64,000 nucleotides of DNA from Lineolata rhizophorae (GCA_010093515.1 MU001679.1:265474-329473), one strand, 5' to 3'. Positions 47,001-59,878 are shown, counted from the first letter of the stretch. The notes: generated by a model not told the origin, from the sequence alone. Translations and numbers: made by a program.

Positions 47001-47980
47001 GTAAAGGTAAAGTCTGGGATGGCCATCGATGCAAGCAGAATCCTCCGGAACAACCTATCGAGGGTGCGTATGTGGTGAGCATATAGTCTGAAAGTGCTTG
47101 GTGTGGAACTAACCATTGCTTTCATCGGTAGAATTCCGCCGAGCCTCTTACCATAATCCGTCTCGTATAGTTCGACACCACAAACAATAGGTACAGAGGC
47201 TCGGTTCACCCAGCGGCTGAAAGCGCTTGACATGTCTTTTAGGTTCTCCGAATCTGCCCGGAGCTCTTTCAATATCTCATTGTGTGAGCCCAGACCCATT
47301 TTCTGGCCCATGACCGCCATTAGTTCACCCCACGATTGCACGTCAGTGCCCCTGTGAGGTGTCCCTAGGAATACGATGCCGGCAGTAGCCTTCCGAATGT
47401 AGCCAATTTCCCGATGAAGCGTGTGGACAATGAGCTAGGACATCAACATTAGGCTTCGATTCCTGATATATCAGATTCGATCACTGACCTGTTCAATCAC
47501 AATGCCTCCGTAACTGTGGCCAATGAAGAGGAGCGGTCGATTCCTGACTCTTGGATTCTTTGAAACAAGCGTTAGCTTTTGCATTGCGTATTAAGTAGAG
47601 TTGACACACATTCTGGCGTTGTTCCTCGAGACACCGCAAGAGATTATCAGCGACAGAAGTCTTCCGATGCTTGGGTGCGTTGCGGTGCCATCTAGACTCG
47701 TAATTGAAGGTCATGACACGGCTTCTTGGAAGCCGTGCGGGCAAGAGATTTGGATCGGAGAGCCATTTGACCTCCTTCATCTTTCCCCCTGGGGCCTCAA
47801 CCCTCCTGGTCCAGGCCCATTCAGGCCGCGCACCAAGGCCGTGAACTGCCACAATGCTGTTGCACAATAATTTAGCGTCGCCCTTGTCGTTTTCGTCAGC
47901 TAGCTGACGTACTCGATCTCGGGATCGTAGCCTTCGTAGACCGTTATTAACCCCAAAGGAGTATTCCGAATGGCTTCCAT
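44022..47980 (-). CDS. NLR: alpha/beta-hydrolase (SesB-like) - NACHT - ankyrin
   Basis: Best model: exons 47980-47913, 47856-47610, 47557-47489, 47434-47114, 47054-46944, 46891-46789 and 46735-44022, about 1210 residues. The N-terminal domain is a serine-hydrolase fold: IVAVHGLGARPEWAWT, the nucleophile elbow GHSYGG (S120), FLGTPHRGTD. Residues ~340-600 are a NACHT NTPase with P-loop GGPGTGKT (~368), Walker B VIILVDALDE (~468) and LLITYRSG. A winged-helix-like part follows. From ~810 to the end are about ten ankyrin repeats (e.g. RTPLMLAAAYGHSEAVNLLL, KTPLALAAENGRESTIKLLL), the last ones near-identical in pattern. Such STAND proteins act in non-self recognition and regulated cell death in fungi. 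The small exon pair around 46.9 kb is uncertain: a weak GAG acceptor is needed to keep the frame. Confidence 0.82.
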
Positions 47981-49505
47981 GGCGGGTCAGATTACACCAA
48001 AATGAGTTGATATGTACGACTTGCAAATGGAAAGTGAGAAACGAGTGAGTCTGCTTTACTGATAGAACAGACGGAATCTCGACTTTAATAGAAATGGCTG
48101 AGGGGGGCGTGAAGATGGCCTGAGACAATTGTTGTATCTGAGGAGCGGCAACATTGCGGCGTAGCAAGGCTGCCGGCGGATAATGTTTTTGGTACCCAAT
48201 ACATTGCCTGCTTATCTTGGCTGCAGTGTACAGCACTCCTATAATTACCTTGTAAAACCTCGTTCGGCAGCGTGAGTGGTGTCCAAGGGCATAGGAACAT
48301 CAAATCAGGCTTTACATAGTCGTGACATGCTACGGACGTGGCTTCTAGTTTGAATTTGCAACAGAATAAAAAGAACAAGGTAGCGTGTATTCATCTAGCA
48401 AGGAAATGTGCTGCAAATTTGACATCGTTGTTTGGTGGGAAAATACAACTATGCAAGTTGAGCTTCTGGAAGTTAACGAGTAACTGCAAATTTTCAGACT
48501 CAACGTCGATAAGCCTTGAAAGTTAGAGACTTCTGCCACTTCTATTGAACATGAACTTTTCTTTAGCGAAAGGTAACATTAATGACATGATATCGACATA
48601 TAGTTTTCAGAGTCATCTCGATTGTCGGCGGCACATTCGCCAGTGGGAACAAGCTCATTGGCAGCTTGCACCCCTGAAGTTCCAATAGGGACCCTTCGGG
48701 GTCGCGTTGGTTGCCCCAGGGCGCTAAGCCAGCGGCTACAAGGGCATGCACTGCATGCTTGTCTCTCAACCAGTTCTGCCTGAAATCTGCCCTGTCCGTG
48801 TCAAGCGATTGGAATCGATGCCTTCTCTGAGGATTTCCCGCACTGGATTTACCTGCTAGTTTTGGCCGTGAAACAAGTGGCTGTGCCGCAAAGCTTCGGG
48901 CAAGCCGATATGGCAACGGCATTGAGATCAGATCATGTGGACAATTGAAACACTTCAAACCTTTTCAGCGCGACCACAAACTTGCAAGACATTCTAGGGT
49001 ACTCAGGTTCGGGGAAAATCCTGTTTTAATAGGTGGCGATAATTCTATAATTATTCCTACGGAGTACGCCCTCTGGATCTAGAATGTCCATTGTTTGCAT
49101 GATGCAAGTTCTAGGTGTTAAGGTTGTGCAAGGAATCCTACGCCACACATGCACGTACCCGCGCCCGCACATCGAGTAGCCGCTGCGCCTTTCAAGCGTG
49201 TTTGATCGCCAGGCGGCAGCGCTCCAGAGGCCCTTGAACTACTGGGCCAGGAGGAGCGGCACTACCCGCTCTGCCTAAACTGACTCTCAGCTTGGTATCC
49301 CATTCTTTGCCATTCTGCGTACGCGTCTTTCTGACTCGACGCTTTCGTTGCCATGTTTTTATATCTTGAACGATCTACCTACTACGAGGTCGATTACTTG
49401 CCATCTAGGATGAGAGTCGGATGGGCAATTTTTTCTTTTTTCGCTTACCCCTGAGAGTCCTCTGTGAGCGCTTAGTGGACAACACCGATCGCGGTTTTGC
49501 TCCTC
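47981..49505. other. 1.5-kb gene-free stretch, promoters of two divergent genes
   Basis: AT-rich in the middle. A minus-strand open frame at 48563-48958 (131 codons) has no recognisable family and no promoter evidence, so I do not call it. A GTACGGAGTA-type motif lies at 49058-49067. Confidence 0.5.
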
Positions 49506-50671
49506 ATGGCACCTCTTGAGGTGCGTCAAACAGCTCTTCTGTTGTCCCAACTCACTGACACGAGCTTGTTGAACAGCCAATTCTTGAACCTCCATTCGAC
49601 GACAATATAATACCGCCTTCTGCCCTGGCTGAAGATGAGTCTGAACGATCCCTCCCTGGATTTGATTCGATGCTTCCAGCGTCCTATCGTCGCAACGACG
49701 ACTTCCACGTACCAAGTCCCGATTTCGAGTTCCTGCACGGCGAGTTGAATGTTGAGCGACTGAACAAGGTACATAACTTGCTTTGGCTGGCAGGTCGACC
49801 GATGCCTCCTCGACCTCTGCACTATCAGCGAGCGTCAGGACGAGAAATCGTCATCACGGAACAGATGAGCTTGCATCTTCTGTGGGGCCATGGGAAAATG
49901 TACTTGAAGCCTATTCCTCGATATCTGTTGGACTATGCCTTCTGGAGAGACAAGATAGTCTGTAAGGCCGGCCCTCAACAGTGCGCCTGCTCAAACACCG
50001 GCGACTTCTATTCGGACAAGCACCACAGCATGGCGCAGAAGTTCTCGACGAAGCACGGCCACAGCAGCTCGAAGCAATGCAGCCAGCGCCAGCTGTACGG
50101 CTGCGCGCTCGGCTTCCTGCTCTCCTACGTCGCCTTGATCCAGTACGAAAGCGACTTCCACATCGCCCAGGAGCACCGCCTCGTGCCGCCGAACCTGTCC
50201 TTCGCCCGCTGGCGAGCCTTCGTCAAGAGCCTGCTCGCCGACCGCTCCAGCACCTACGTCGACGTCAACGAACGCTACCTCTTCGGCGAGCTGCGGCTCA
50301 ACCGCCTCAACCTCATCTACCGCTTCGCGCTCGGCAGCTGGCGCGGCTACGTGTACCCGTACCAACAGTACAGCCAGTTCTTCATCGACAACTTGACGCC
50401 GATCTTGTCGTTCATCGGCTACGTGGCTATTGTGTTGACGGCTATGCAAGTGGGGCTGGCTACGGATAGATTGGCCGGCAACATACATTTCCAGCGCGTC
50501 TGTTACGGCTTCACGGTGTTTTCCATCCTGGGCCCGCCTGCTCTGGTCGGGTTTGTGTTCTGCGTATTCCTATTCCTATTTCTCAATAATCTCTTGGTGA
50601 CTTGGGCGTTCAAAAACAAGAGGTTCCGACACTTTGATCGGGCAAGGGGCAGAAATGGTCCCTCGCCGTAA
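49506..50671 (+). CDS. DUF6601-type fungal membrane protein
   Basis: Preferred model: exons 49506-49520 (MAPLE) and 49577-50671, 369 residues. The 56-nt intron has donor GTGCGT, a CACTGAC branch and acceptor AACAG, and it restores an N-terminal PILEPPFDDNIIPPSALAEDE segment. Without it the first in-frame ATG is at 49670 (333 residues). Family blocks are SPDFEFLHGELNVERLNKVH, LLWLAGRPMPPRPLHYQ, WGHGKMYLKPIPRYLL, ALGFLLSYVALIQYESDFHIA and LVLTAMQVGLATD-like VLTAMQVGLATDRL. Two membrane helices lie near residues 281-303 and 317-346. The family occurs in Pezizomycotina and its function is unknown. A His/Ser/Lys-rich insert (~145-165) interrupts the conserved region. Confidence 0.8.
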
Positions 50672-50849
50672 TCGTAAACCCAAATGGCTTTCTAACGAGC
50701 CAAACGTTCAAAACAGCCCGTATTTGGTTATATATAATATACAAATATGATGAGGAGGCATTTATATGATTACAAGTTCTATAGTTACAATATATAATGG
50801 TCCAAGTCTATGCAAAGATGCCTGTGCGCCTGGAAGTGCATCCTCAGTA
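50672..50849. other. shared 3' region of two convergent genes
   Basis: Only 178 nt separate the stop codons of the DUF6601 gene and the PPR gene, so the transcripts must overlap or end within this AT-rich spacer (TATATATAATATACAAATATG at its centre). Confidence 0.6.
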
Positions 50850-53072
50850 TCAGTCAACGTCCTCATTTGCTTCAGTCCCTTTCCTACCCTTCCTCCCACC
50901 CCCACTCCTTTGGCCCTGCTTAAAATTCTGGCTAGCTTGAAGAATAATTGCAGAGACTTTCTTCCTCTTCTCTTCCACTTCCTCTTTCTGCTCTTCCGGC
51001 ACCAGCTTCCGCTCAAATAGCCGATCATAAGCCGCCTGCAACCTCTTGAGCAAATCAATTACATCCACTCGCTCCTCGGACGAGACTAGTTTTCCACGAA
51101 TACCCCGTCCAAGAGCCGCTAGCTGCCGCAGGCCGTAGTTATCTGGGTTGAACCGCTCCAAAGCAGCAACCGCGGCCTTGCCATCAACGTCGGCCTCGGA
51201 CGCTAGGTCGACGTACATAGCAGCCGAGCGGGCATCAAACTGCACTTTCGAGCGGCCCATGATGTCAACCATGGTGGTAGCCTTGGCAAGAGCGTTAGGG
51301 TTATTCTTATCGCGCACGGCGGCCGACATGGCGATGCGGAACGTCTTCGCGCTGAAGGGAAAAGCCAATTTTTTCCAACGAGAGCGCTTTTCGAGATCCT
51401 GAAGAAGCTCGGCGGCCGCGGCACTGCTGCGGGATTGGCGGAGGATGCGGAGGTAGATGTGGACGTTGTCGGCGTCGGGGACGATGCCGTAGGTGTCCGG
51501 GTCCGTTAGGAGGTCCATGTATTCGACGGCAGGGTTCTTTGCAATGGTCTTGAGGCAGGCTTCTAGGATGAGGGAGAGGGTGTTGTTGTCGGGTCGAACG
51601 TATGCGAAGGAGCCGTTCTTCTTGCGGCCTGTCTGGACGACTGTAGGAGCATCGAAGCTAGCGAACTCGCTCCCAGGGGCATGGGCGCCGTCGTCGAACA
51701 CGCTATCGTCCTTCATGCTCTTAGGCGTATAAGGAGCGCGGATCTGCGGTACTCCAGCGCGACTTCGTGCCTCTGTGCCCAGACGCGGCACCAGCCTTGT
51801 AATGTTCATAGTCTGCTGGACGAGCGAGAGCACGTCGTCCCAATCCCGCGGCCGGCTGCCAATCAGAAGCAAGCGGCCCATGGCACAGACGGTCCGCGTG
51901 TCTAGGAGCAGATCACCGGCCCGCCATCTACGAATGATGTCCTCCCACATCTGACGGCCCTGTATTATAATTTCCTCGCGGGACTCGGCAACCTGGTCTG
52001 CGTCGATATCCCTCGGCCCAGGTTTGAGGGCGTACGTACGCATGGCATTCAGGATCGTAGTATAGGTAGTCGTGTCGGCCGAGCCAGATCCATTCTCCGT
52101 AAGCTTTGCTACAACACCCCACAAAGCGTCCATGTCACCAGCGCGGGCGCAGACCTTGATGACGGCGTTCGAATGGATGATGCTCGGTTTGATTGTGGAC
52201 TGGGGGCCGTGCATGGCATGATATAAGGATATGGCTTTCGTCAAAGCTTGAGGGTAATGCGCGTGATAGGCAAGGCCACGAAACATGAGGAGGTACGTGT
52301 GGGAATCGGGTTTCTGGCCGCGCTTTTTCATCTGCATAACGGGGAATATTAGAGACGTTCAGACACTTAAGAGACCGAAAGTACAACTACGCTCTTTTAC
52401 ACATACCTCATTGAACGACTTCAGCGCCGCCTTCACCTTATCCTGCCCCATCTGATGATCGATCAAATGGTTCCACCCCACCGTACACCGCATCTGCTTG
52501 CTCGCCAATCGCAGCAGCGCCACCGCCCACTCCTCCTTCTCCTGCTTCCTCAGCAACTTCCGCACATGCTCCGCAAAGTGCAGCGGATCCTTCAAGTACT
52601 GCAACTCCCTCCTCAGCTTCCCCCGCTCCGCGACCGACAACTGCCCTCCACCCCCCTCCCCATCCTCACCCTCCTCCCCGTCTTCGCCGTCTCCCCGCCG
52701 CGCCTTAGCCGCCGCCGCCGGCCGCGCCGTCTGGCTCCGCCGCACGACCTGCTTCTGCCTGCGCGCCATGGCCGACCTCCCCCACGAGTCCCGCGGCCGA
52801 TGGAAGTCGTAGTCGGCGTGCTCGACGGCGGCGCTCGCCGCCGCGTTCCCGCCGGCCCCCCCAGGGGACCGCGCCGCCTCCTTGGCGGGCGCTCCCGCCG
52901 CTACGGCCGTCGCGTGCGTCCCGCGACGCCATTGCAGTCCTCCGACGGTTGGCGGCGGTGGTCGCTGGTGCGGGACGCGCGGCTGCGCGAGCGGCGCGAG
53001 GCGGCGCGAGTTGGACACATCGCGGACGGAGGCTCGGACAAGGCGCCAGAGGCAGGCTGGGCAGTCCAGCAT
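50850..53072 (-). CDS. mitochondrial PPR protein, Ccm1-like
   Basis: Exons 53072-52407 and 52331-50850 encode 715 residues. The N-terminus (MLDCPACLWRLVRASVRDVSNSRRL) is Arg-rich and free of acids, as expected of a mitochondrial presequence. Pentatricopeptide repeats are visible in the first half: VGWNHLIDHQMGQDKVKAAL, then HTYLLMFRGLAYH, IIHSNAVIKVCARAGDMDAL, TTYTTILNAM, and later VRPDNNTLSLILEACL. This pattern matches fungal proteins annotated as Ccm1, which stabilise the small-subunit rRNA and help group I intron splicing. The 75-nt intron (52332-52406) joins SFNE to MKKRGQKPD. A Gly/Asp/Glu-rich linker (~125-150) and a Lys-rich tail are low complexity. The exact ortholog is inferred; the PPR nature is firm. 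Confidence 0.83.
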
Positions 53073-55078
53073 GGGGCGATCGGGGCGGGCGTTGGCGAAT
53101 TGGCCTGGATTGGGGGTGGCTGTTGCTGTAGCCCAAAAAAAAAAAAAAGGCTCGAGAAAAGTTAAGTGCTCGGGATGCTGCGTGTAAAAGTCGGGTAGGG
53201 GAAGCACGTGATTGCGCGAGGGTGCTGCACCTCTACAAGAAACGCGTCTCTCGCTCAACGTCGCGCGTCGTCTGGCTGAACTCATAATTCATACTGAAGT
53301 GGACTGTCGAGCATGGCGGATATGCCGCCATCTCCGGTTTTATTTCATTAAAGATCTTCGAATCCGCTTTCGTGGTGCTGTTCTATCTCTCGGAAGGAGA
53401 AGTCCAACCTTCCGGGTTATCTGATTATCGTTGGTGCAACCTTCCCATAACTGAGGATTGTTGGTGATCTCTTTCGTTTCTTCACGATGCTATTGAAATT
53501 TGTACTAGTCATCAATGCCTAAAATTAATCTTATTTCCTCTCTTTTTTTTTGTGTGTGCAATATCAAGCGATGTGCTCACGGGCGTCGTCCCGATTGCCC
53601 GTCAATTTGCCTCACCAGAAGGCAACCAACGCTGGTATACAATGGCCGAATGCAAGATCCCGGATGCGCTATAGATGCCTACATCCATACCTACAACATC
53701 TGCAGTCTGACCTGTCACCGCTTGGTCGGGACAAATATCCGGGAAATGCATTCCTTCGCCTTTCTAGGACAAGTGACTTTTGCCGCTGGCCGGAAGCCCA
53801 GTCTGTGTACCCGGTGGATCTATCTCGAACAGCGTCAGGTTGTTCGAACCTCAGGATACACTACTCCCCAACAGCAGCGCATACCACCCATCATCTATCC
53901 AACAAACCCGCGACGCCTTTTACACAGAAGAAGACCGGACTCCGTAGCGGCATCGAACCACGCCCACGCCGTCGGTAGACCCGTCGCCAACCGCACCACA
54001 TTAGCCCACCCACCACGTCGGTCCTGACTCCGTCCCAACACCATCCCCCTCCCGCATTCCCAACGCTCCGGCCACGCTATCCTTAGCTTCTTGTTCCAGA
54101 GGTTAGCCGAAATCAATGCCGGCAGACCCGGAAACGCAGCCCAGTGCAGCCCTACCGCAGGGCGACGGCGGGGCCGCAGGAAAGAGGCAAGGGCGCCGCC
54201 GGCTGGCCAAGGCAATCTAGTAGCCCAGCTACTGTGGCCCTAACCTAGGCGCGCGGCTTCGCGGCCGAGCCATAGAACCGGGACCGCCGGGAAGGGGCCG
54301 ATGGGGGAGATCTGGTAGGTGGGAGCTAGCGACGGCGGCAGCGGAGGCTAAGAGCGACCATCTGGCAAGGCTGTTCCCACTGCATGTCCGAGACGCAAGT
54401 ATGAGGGCACCAGTCGTCTGGGACTGGGGCGCCGGCGGACTTGGCTACAGAGTCGGGCAAGGGCGGAAGGTACATGTGGGTACCGAGTAAGCTCAAGACA
54501 TATGTAGGCCGTCCTACCTACGGTACAGGGTATGGGGAGATATAAAGAGGTGTAGGGACATAGATCCAAGGGAGGGAGTAAAAGGGGACTAAAGTCCGGC
54601 TAGGCAGACCGTGGACGATGCAGACGGGAGACCAGCATCGCCTTTAGATGCATAAGACTAACAGAACGAGGTGGTGTGCTGATGACAGTGGTGGTGTGGT
54701 GTTGTGTGCAGCTACGAACTTAGGGGAGGCCTCCAGCCTGGGCAAGGCAGGCTCGAAAAAGTGCTCGATCAAACGAAATGGAAGACGGGTGACTTTTTGC
54801 GATCAAGGACTTGATAGGCAAAAGGAGGGCACCTACACGCTCTACGCATTGCTAGCTACCGCGGTTGAGATCAGCTAAAATACCATGACCGCACGGGTCG
54901 ATTATTTACTTTAATTTCCATTTGTCGGTGGACTCTTTGTTCGAGTAACGGTATTTTTAGCTACCACCAACTGTCTTGTCTCGTCTCGTGGGCGGGCGCG
55001 GGGCACGCAAAATGACAGCCCGCACCTGCCCGGCAGGCGGGGCACCTTCGGGCGACCTTTGAGGATCCTTTTTTTTTT

Positions 55079-55088
55079 NNNNNNNNNN
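55079..55088. other. assembly gap (10 N) in a poly-T tract
   Basis: Ten N bases are flanked on both sides by T runs, so the gap most likely marks a homopolymer of unknown length. Confidence 0.9.
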
Positions 55089-58000
55089 TTTTTGCCTGCG
55101 GCGGCGGCGGCGGGAGCGGGCGGCTGGCTGCAGCGCAGCGGCAGGCACGGAAAACCACCTATAGAACCCACGTTGTTCGAACATACCGCAAGGAGACCAA
55201 ACTAGTAGAGAGACGGTTAGCAGGACGAGCAAGTTAGCGGCGGCTCGTCCCTCGTGTACACACATGTACATAGTGCACACGGTAGTCCCAGAAGCCTTTC
55301 CCACCCCCGTTCGTGCTAATGCTGCTTTCCGACCGAGCGAGGGCGACGGGGCGGCGGCGACGGGCGGCGTGCCGCGGGGGAACGGCCGGCAGTATGTACA
55401 GTACATTACATAGGAGCAGGCCGGCGACCGGCGGCTTGGAAAGCCAACACCTGCAGCGCCGCGCAGCGGCAGCTACGGCGAGCCGGCAGGCTACCAGCAA
55501 CCTCGTCCGGCCTCCGTCGAAGTCGTTCGCCGCCGTCGTGCAAGCTACTGCAGCCCGAGCGCCATTAGGAGCCGTGGTGCGCACCGCCAGACCCGTGATC
55601 TCTCTCGCCGGCCGGCCGGGCAGTAGCTCCCTCGTGGAACCCCAGAAGGGGGTCCGATGCACGGCGGGCGAACAACGGCCGGCCCGGGGAGACGGCGACG
55701 GCGGGGGCGACGGCGGCGGGCGGCGGGCGGTGCTGGCACGAACGACCAGGCGTACACGCGCGCAACAGGGTTTGGAAGAAGGCGGCGAAGACGACGGCGC
55801 GCCGGCGCAACGGGAAAGGAAAGGACGGGGCAAAGTGTGGGTGTGTGGGTTGGGTATAGTTGAGATCGCATATAGGTGTTCTCGAGATGCGATGGTTTTG
55901 GGTTTTGCTTTCGCACGGTCAGCTTTTGCAAGGGGTTCATAGGTGGGTCCTGCGTATATCTTTTCGGAGTAACAGCGTAAGCCTATAAGCGGGCATTGAA
56001 CGTGTGTTGGGGCGTTAAGAAGTTCCAGAGTTTACGTAGAAGCTCATTGCTGGTTCCCTTGATATGAAAGCTCCTCCGGATCCAAATGCCTCTACGGAGC
56101 GCAGTGCCGACGTCGGGTATCCACGCCGTTTCAGTACATCATGGCGGTCATCACGCCGAACGGCACTTCCCTTTGGTCCGTCCGCCGGCATAGGAAAGCG
56201 GACGTCGTGGTGGGACCACACTCGCATTCGCATGCAGTGAATTAAATTCAAGGAACAAGGACCGCCGGGAGCGAGTCGACAGGACCAAAAAAATAAAAAA
56301 AAGTGCCACGCGGTACATTGCCGCGCCCGCCGCGGTCGAGCGAGCGAATGAAGCCACGGGCGAACCCGCGACTCGGCTAGCGCACCCGGATGGCTGGGAG
56401 CTACAGCGCTACAGACGTAGCACACGCCTGCCGGTACGCCGCCGACGGCAGATGCTGGACGGCCCTCGGGGGACCCCGAAGAACGGAGCCCGGAGCGCCC
56501 GGTGGAGTCGCAGCTGGCAGATCTCCCGCCGCCGGTCCCCGAGACACACATCGAAAGCGGATGGCATGATCCATTCAGCGTGGCCCGTCTCGCTAGCGTA
56601 CGTCGTGCTAGCCCAGTGCGTAGTCCTCTCCGCCCGGCGGAGGGGGACGATCGAGTGCGCTACTGCTGTGTAACACGTCAACGGCCGGTTGGCCGTTTGG
56701 CTTTGGCCCGGGATCTTAATATGATGGATCGCGGCGGACGTGCGGGGAACTACCTAGGTGGCGATGTCCATGGTACGTTCATTTGATCACGCAGTCGATT
56801 TCGCTTCGGGCCGTTCAGGGAGAAGCGCTGAGAGAGCAAGACCGAAGTTTCGTTGTTCGGCGCAATTGTGGAGGACAGGAGTGGACTCCCTCGCGGGCAT
56901 ATTTCCGCAAACCGAAACAGGACAGTCGCGGAACGTTCCGGCGATTTGGCAGATCCACATCAGCAAGCTGCTGGGTGCCCAACCACACCTCCTCTGCATG
57001 TCTCTCGTTTCCACGACGAAGAGAAAGGGCCCACTCAAGCCGGAGTCACCCCAACGCCAGCATGGATCAAGCTCGGCGAGCTGTCCGTAGCAGGGTAAGA
57101 TGCGGGACGACAACGTTTCCACTTCCCAATAGCGCCCCCCCTCCCTCCCCTGTTCTAAGCCCCGAACATCCGGCGTTATTACATCCTACGTGGGCCCGGC
57201 TGAGGGAGGAAGAAGCGGGTCCATGACGGGAGAGTGACACGACCCTTTTCATGTTCACCGAGGAGGCCCAGAGGAATCTCTTAGTGCCGGGAAGGCTAGC
57301 GGCGCCAGCAGATCTGCCCCACACGTCTTCCCGTCCCAGAACGAGTCAGGAAGCCCGGCTAGTTGCCGTACGTGGTACATACCGGGCGAAGCGAAGGGGG
57401 GCCCGTTCCTTCGTATAGGCTCACTCCGCGACTGGTCCGGCGTCCAAAACCCTGGCAGCTCGGTTCGCCCAGGATCGGACGACTCGCAGGACCGACCGCA
57501 CGAGAAGGACGAGTGAGGCGCGCGAGAGCGAGGTAGAAAGCAGTTCAGCCTCGCCCGGGGCGCGAGCGCGCATGTACCTACCTACGAGCTCCCGCAGCGA
57601 TGTGGGAAAGCGCTGCCCTATTCGGCGGGGCCCCCGCGGCTAGCCTCCCCTCGATCCCCTCGATGGGTCGTGGCTCGCGGTCGCAATGGGCTTGGGGTGG
57701 CTGCGCGTTGCGCACTGGCGCGGACGCCAATGTAACCAGGGGAGGGGGCACGCCGCCCGCGCGTTAGCTGCCGCCGCCGGGGCTTTCCCTCTCCCCCTCG
57801 TCTCTCCCTCTCTCGCGCCTCTTGTCTTTGCTTTTTGACTTTTCGATTCGAACAGATTCCCCACTTTTCGCATGGCGAGGCGCTTCTGCATGCGCAGAGG
57901 AAAAAAGCGGGTCCTCCCAAGCCTCCAAAGGGCGCGCAGGGAAAAGTGGGTCCATGCTGCGAACCTTCAGCCCCTCCTCCTGCCCCCGGCCACGATTAGC

Positions 58001-58979
58001 AACCGCAACAACAAACAGCGCAGCCACCGACAAGTGGAGGGCAGAGCAGGAGAAGCCGTACGGAGTGCGACTTACCTACGTAGTACGTAGTATGTGCACT
58101 CGCCCCAACACACCAAGCCCGAGCTCCGTTCTCACCATCGAACGTGGATGTACCAATGCTCATCGCTTGTTCCCCTCACTACCACGTCCTCGCCATTCTC
58201 ACACTTTGACATCTCACCGGAAAAGTGAATTGCGCGCACGGGCCGACCACAGCTCCCTCCTTGGATGATCCTGTTGTCCCCATTTCCAAACTTCTCAAGC
58301 TATTCCGCTGTATTCGATGTCTTCAGCTCTCGGCCCCCATCCAACCTCGCTTCCCCTCTGTCGTACATCATATCCCTCAAATATCGCGTCCAAAAGGATA
58401 TGAAATCCGTATTCGCAGCTGGCACACGGTATACGTTGTCGCCTGCCCGGCCTTGGGGCGCCTCGCAGCTGGAAAGGCATGTGTGTGTGGCTTGATATGT
58501 ACATATGTCGAATCATTGGCATGCAGTCCGGTGCCGGGCCAAGCGAGCCCTCCACATCCGACCGGAAGCCGCAAGATGTACGGAGTACATAGACATGTCA
58601 CTCCTGCGCCTCCACCTCGAGTCCCATACTGCCTACATACGGTATGCTCCGACGGGACTTCCCTCCCGAGGAGAGCGAGAGTCGTGGTGTGTGGGGAATG
58701 CACACGGTACTGCGTTTTGAAGGCGCATGCGTGCGCGAGATCGTCCTTACAGAGCTCGTTGCTCACCAGTGGACTCGACGAGCTGATAGACGTGCACTGT
58801 GTACCCGCATCCCGCACCGAACGACTCACCACTTTCTTCCCTTCAATGATGCCGACGATGCAAAACGGGACGGTAGACTACGTAGATACAGACCGGCCTG
58901 TTCGGTACTCACGGATGCAAGGCATCTAGCATCAGGGAAGTGCCGCGCTTAAGTCATAGATGCGGCTGCTCCATGCGCT

Positions 58980-59012
58980 GCTACTGCGACTGCGACTGCG
59001 ACTACGACTGCG
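58980..59012. repeat. hexanucleotide microsatellite (CGACTG)n
   Basis: About five imperfect CGACTG/CTACTG units in a row, outside any gene. Confidence 0.75.
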
Positions 59013-59372
59013 ACTGGGGCCGCAACTACAACCTTCCTCACCGGTACCCCAGGCCTCAGGCCCCCATCGGCTGCTCTTCCCTGCCCGCGGCTCGCATGCG
59101 CGCGGGAACGATACAATGCTACATGACTGCATCGGCAAAGGCGTCCGCGACTGCACGTACAGTTTGCGTGGGTGAGTTCACTCCCTCCGTACACTCCTAC
59201 CAGGTACGTCACCAGAGGGGGGCAGCAAAGCCGCGCCCGCGTTTCTAGCCTTTCTAGCGTGGCCAGAGAACCCGCAGACACCCATCCATACGTAGTACAT
59301 ACATACACGCCGACCTACCCACACGGCATGCATGCACGCCGCCTGCATGGCCACCACTTACATGATGCAGCA

Positions 59373-59404
59373 CGTACATACATACATACACACATACATA
59401 CATG
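59373..59404. repeat. tetranucleotide microsatellite (TACA)n
   Basis: GTACATACATACATACACACATACATACATG: TACA/CATA units with one interruption. Related ACATAC and ACCTACCT runs occur nearby (59290-59330, 59505-59520). Confidence 0.8.
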
Positions 59405-59878
59405 CGCGCGCAGCGAAGCTGGAGCGAATGCCGCCGGCCCGAAGGGATGCTTGCATCCGCCGCGCCGCCGCGCAGAAAAGGCGGAACGATACGGAGTACC
59501 GACCAGGTACCTACCTACACCTACGTAGTCCGCTCCCCGATGCAGGATGCAGTCGTCCCAGCGACACCACCTACGTATGTAGTAAGTTCGACGCCGCCAC
59601 GTTCATCTCGGCCGCTCGCGCTCTTCGAAGAACAGCCGCGCGATCCCCGCCCCCTCCCCTTTCGCACCCACCGCGCCGGGACGAAGGGGGAGGGAGGGAG
59701 GGGGGGTCGCGGTCCCTGAGCTGGGCCGGCGGGCGGGCGGGCGGGCACCAGGCGGGCACCAGGCGCGCCGCCGACTTGGCCGCCGACGCCCTCGGCCGGC
59801 TGAAGCAGCCCGCCGCTGTGCGCGCCCTAACGACTCTCCCGGCAGCAAGTGTGGCTCCCCCCGTTCGTTTTGTTGGGA

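Noticed and set aside
48563-48958. 131-codon minus-strand ORF between the NLR and DUF6601 genes
   Set aside because: Parts look protein-like, but no family, no neighbouring exon and no conserved motif could be found; not enough to call a gene.
53830-53865. TTGTTCGAACCTCAGG as a possible tRNA B-box
   Set aside because: No matching A-box, acceptor stem or anticodon arm could be built around it.
53515-54027. 170-codon ORF at the left of the 10-kb desert
   Set aside because: Composition is mixed and low in structure, with a competing ORF in the next frame. No domain.
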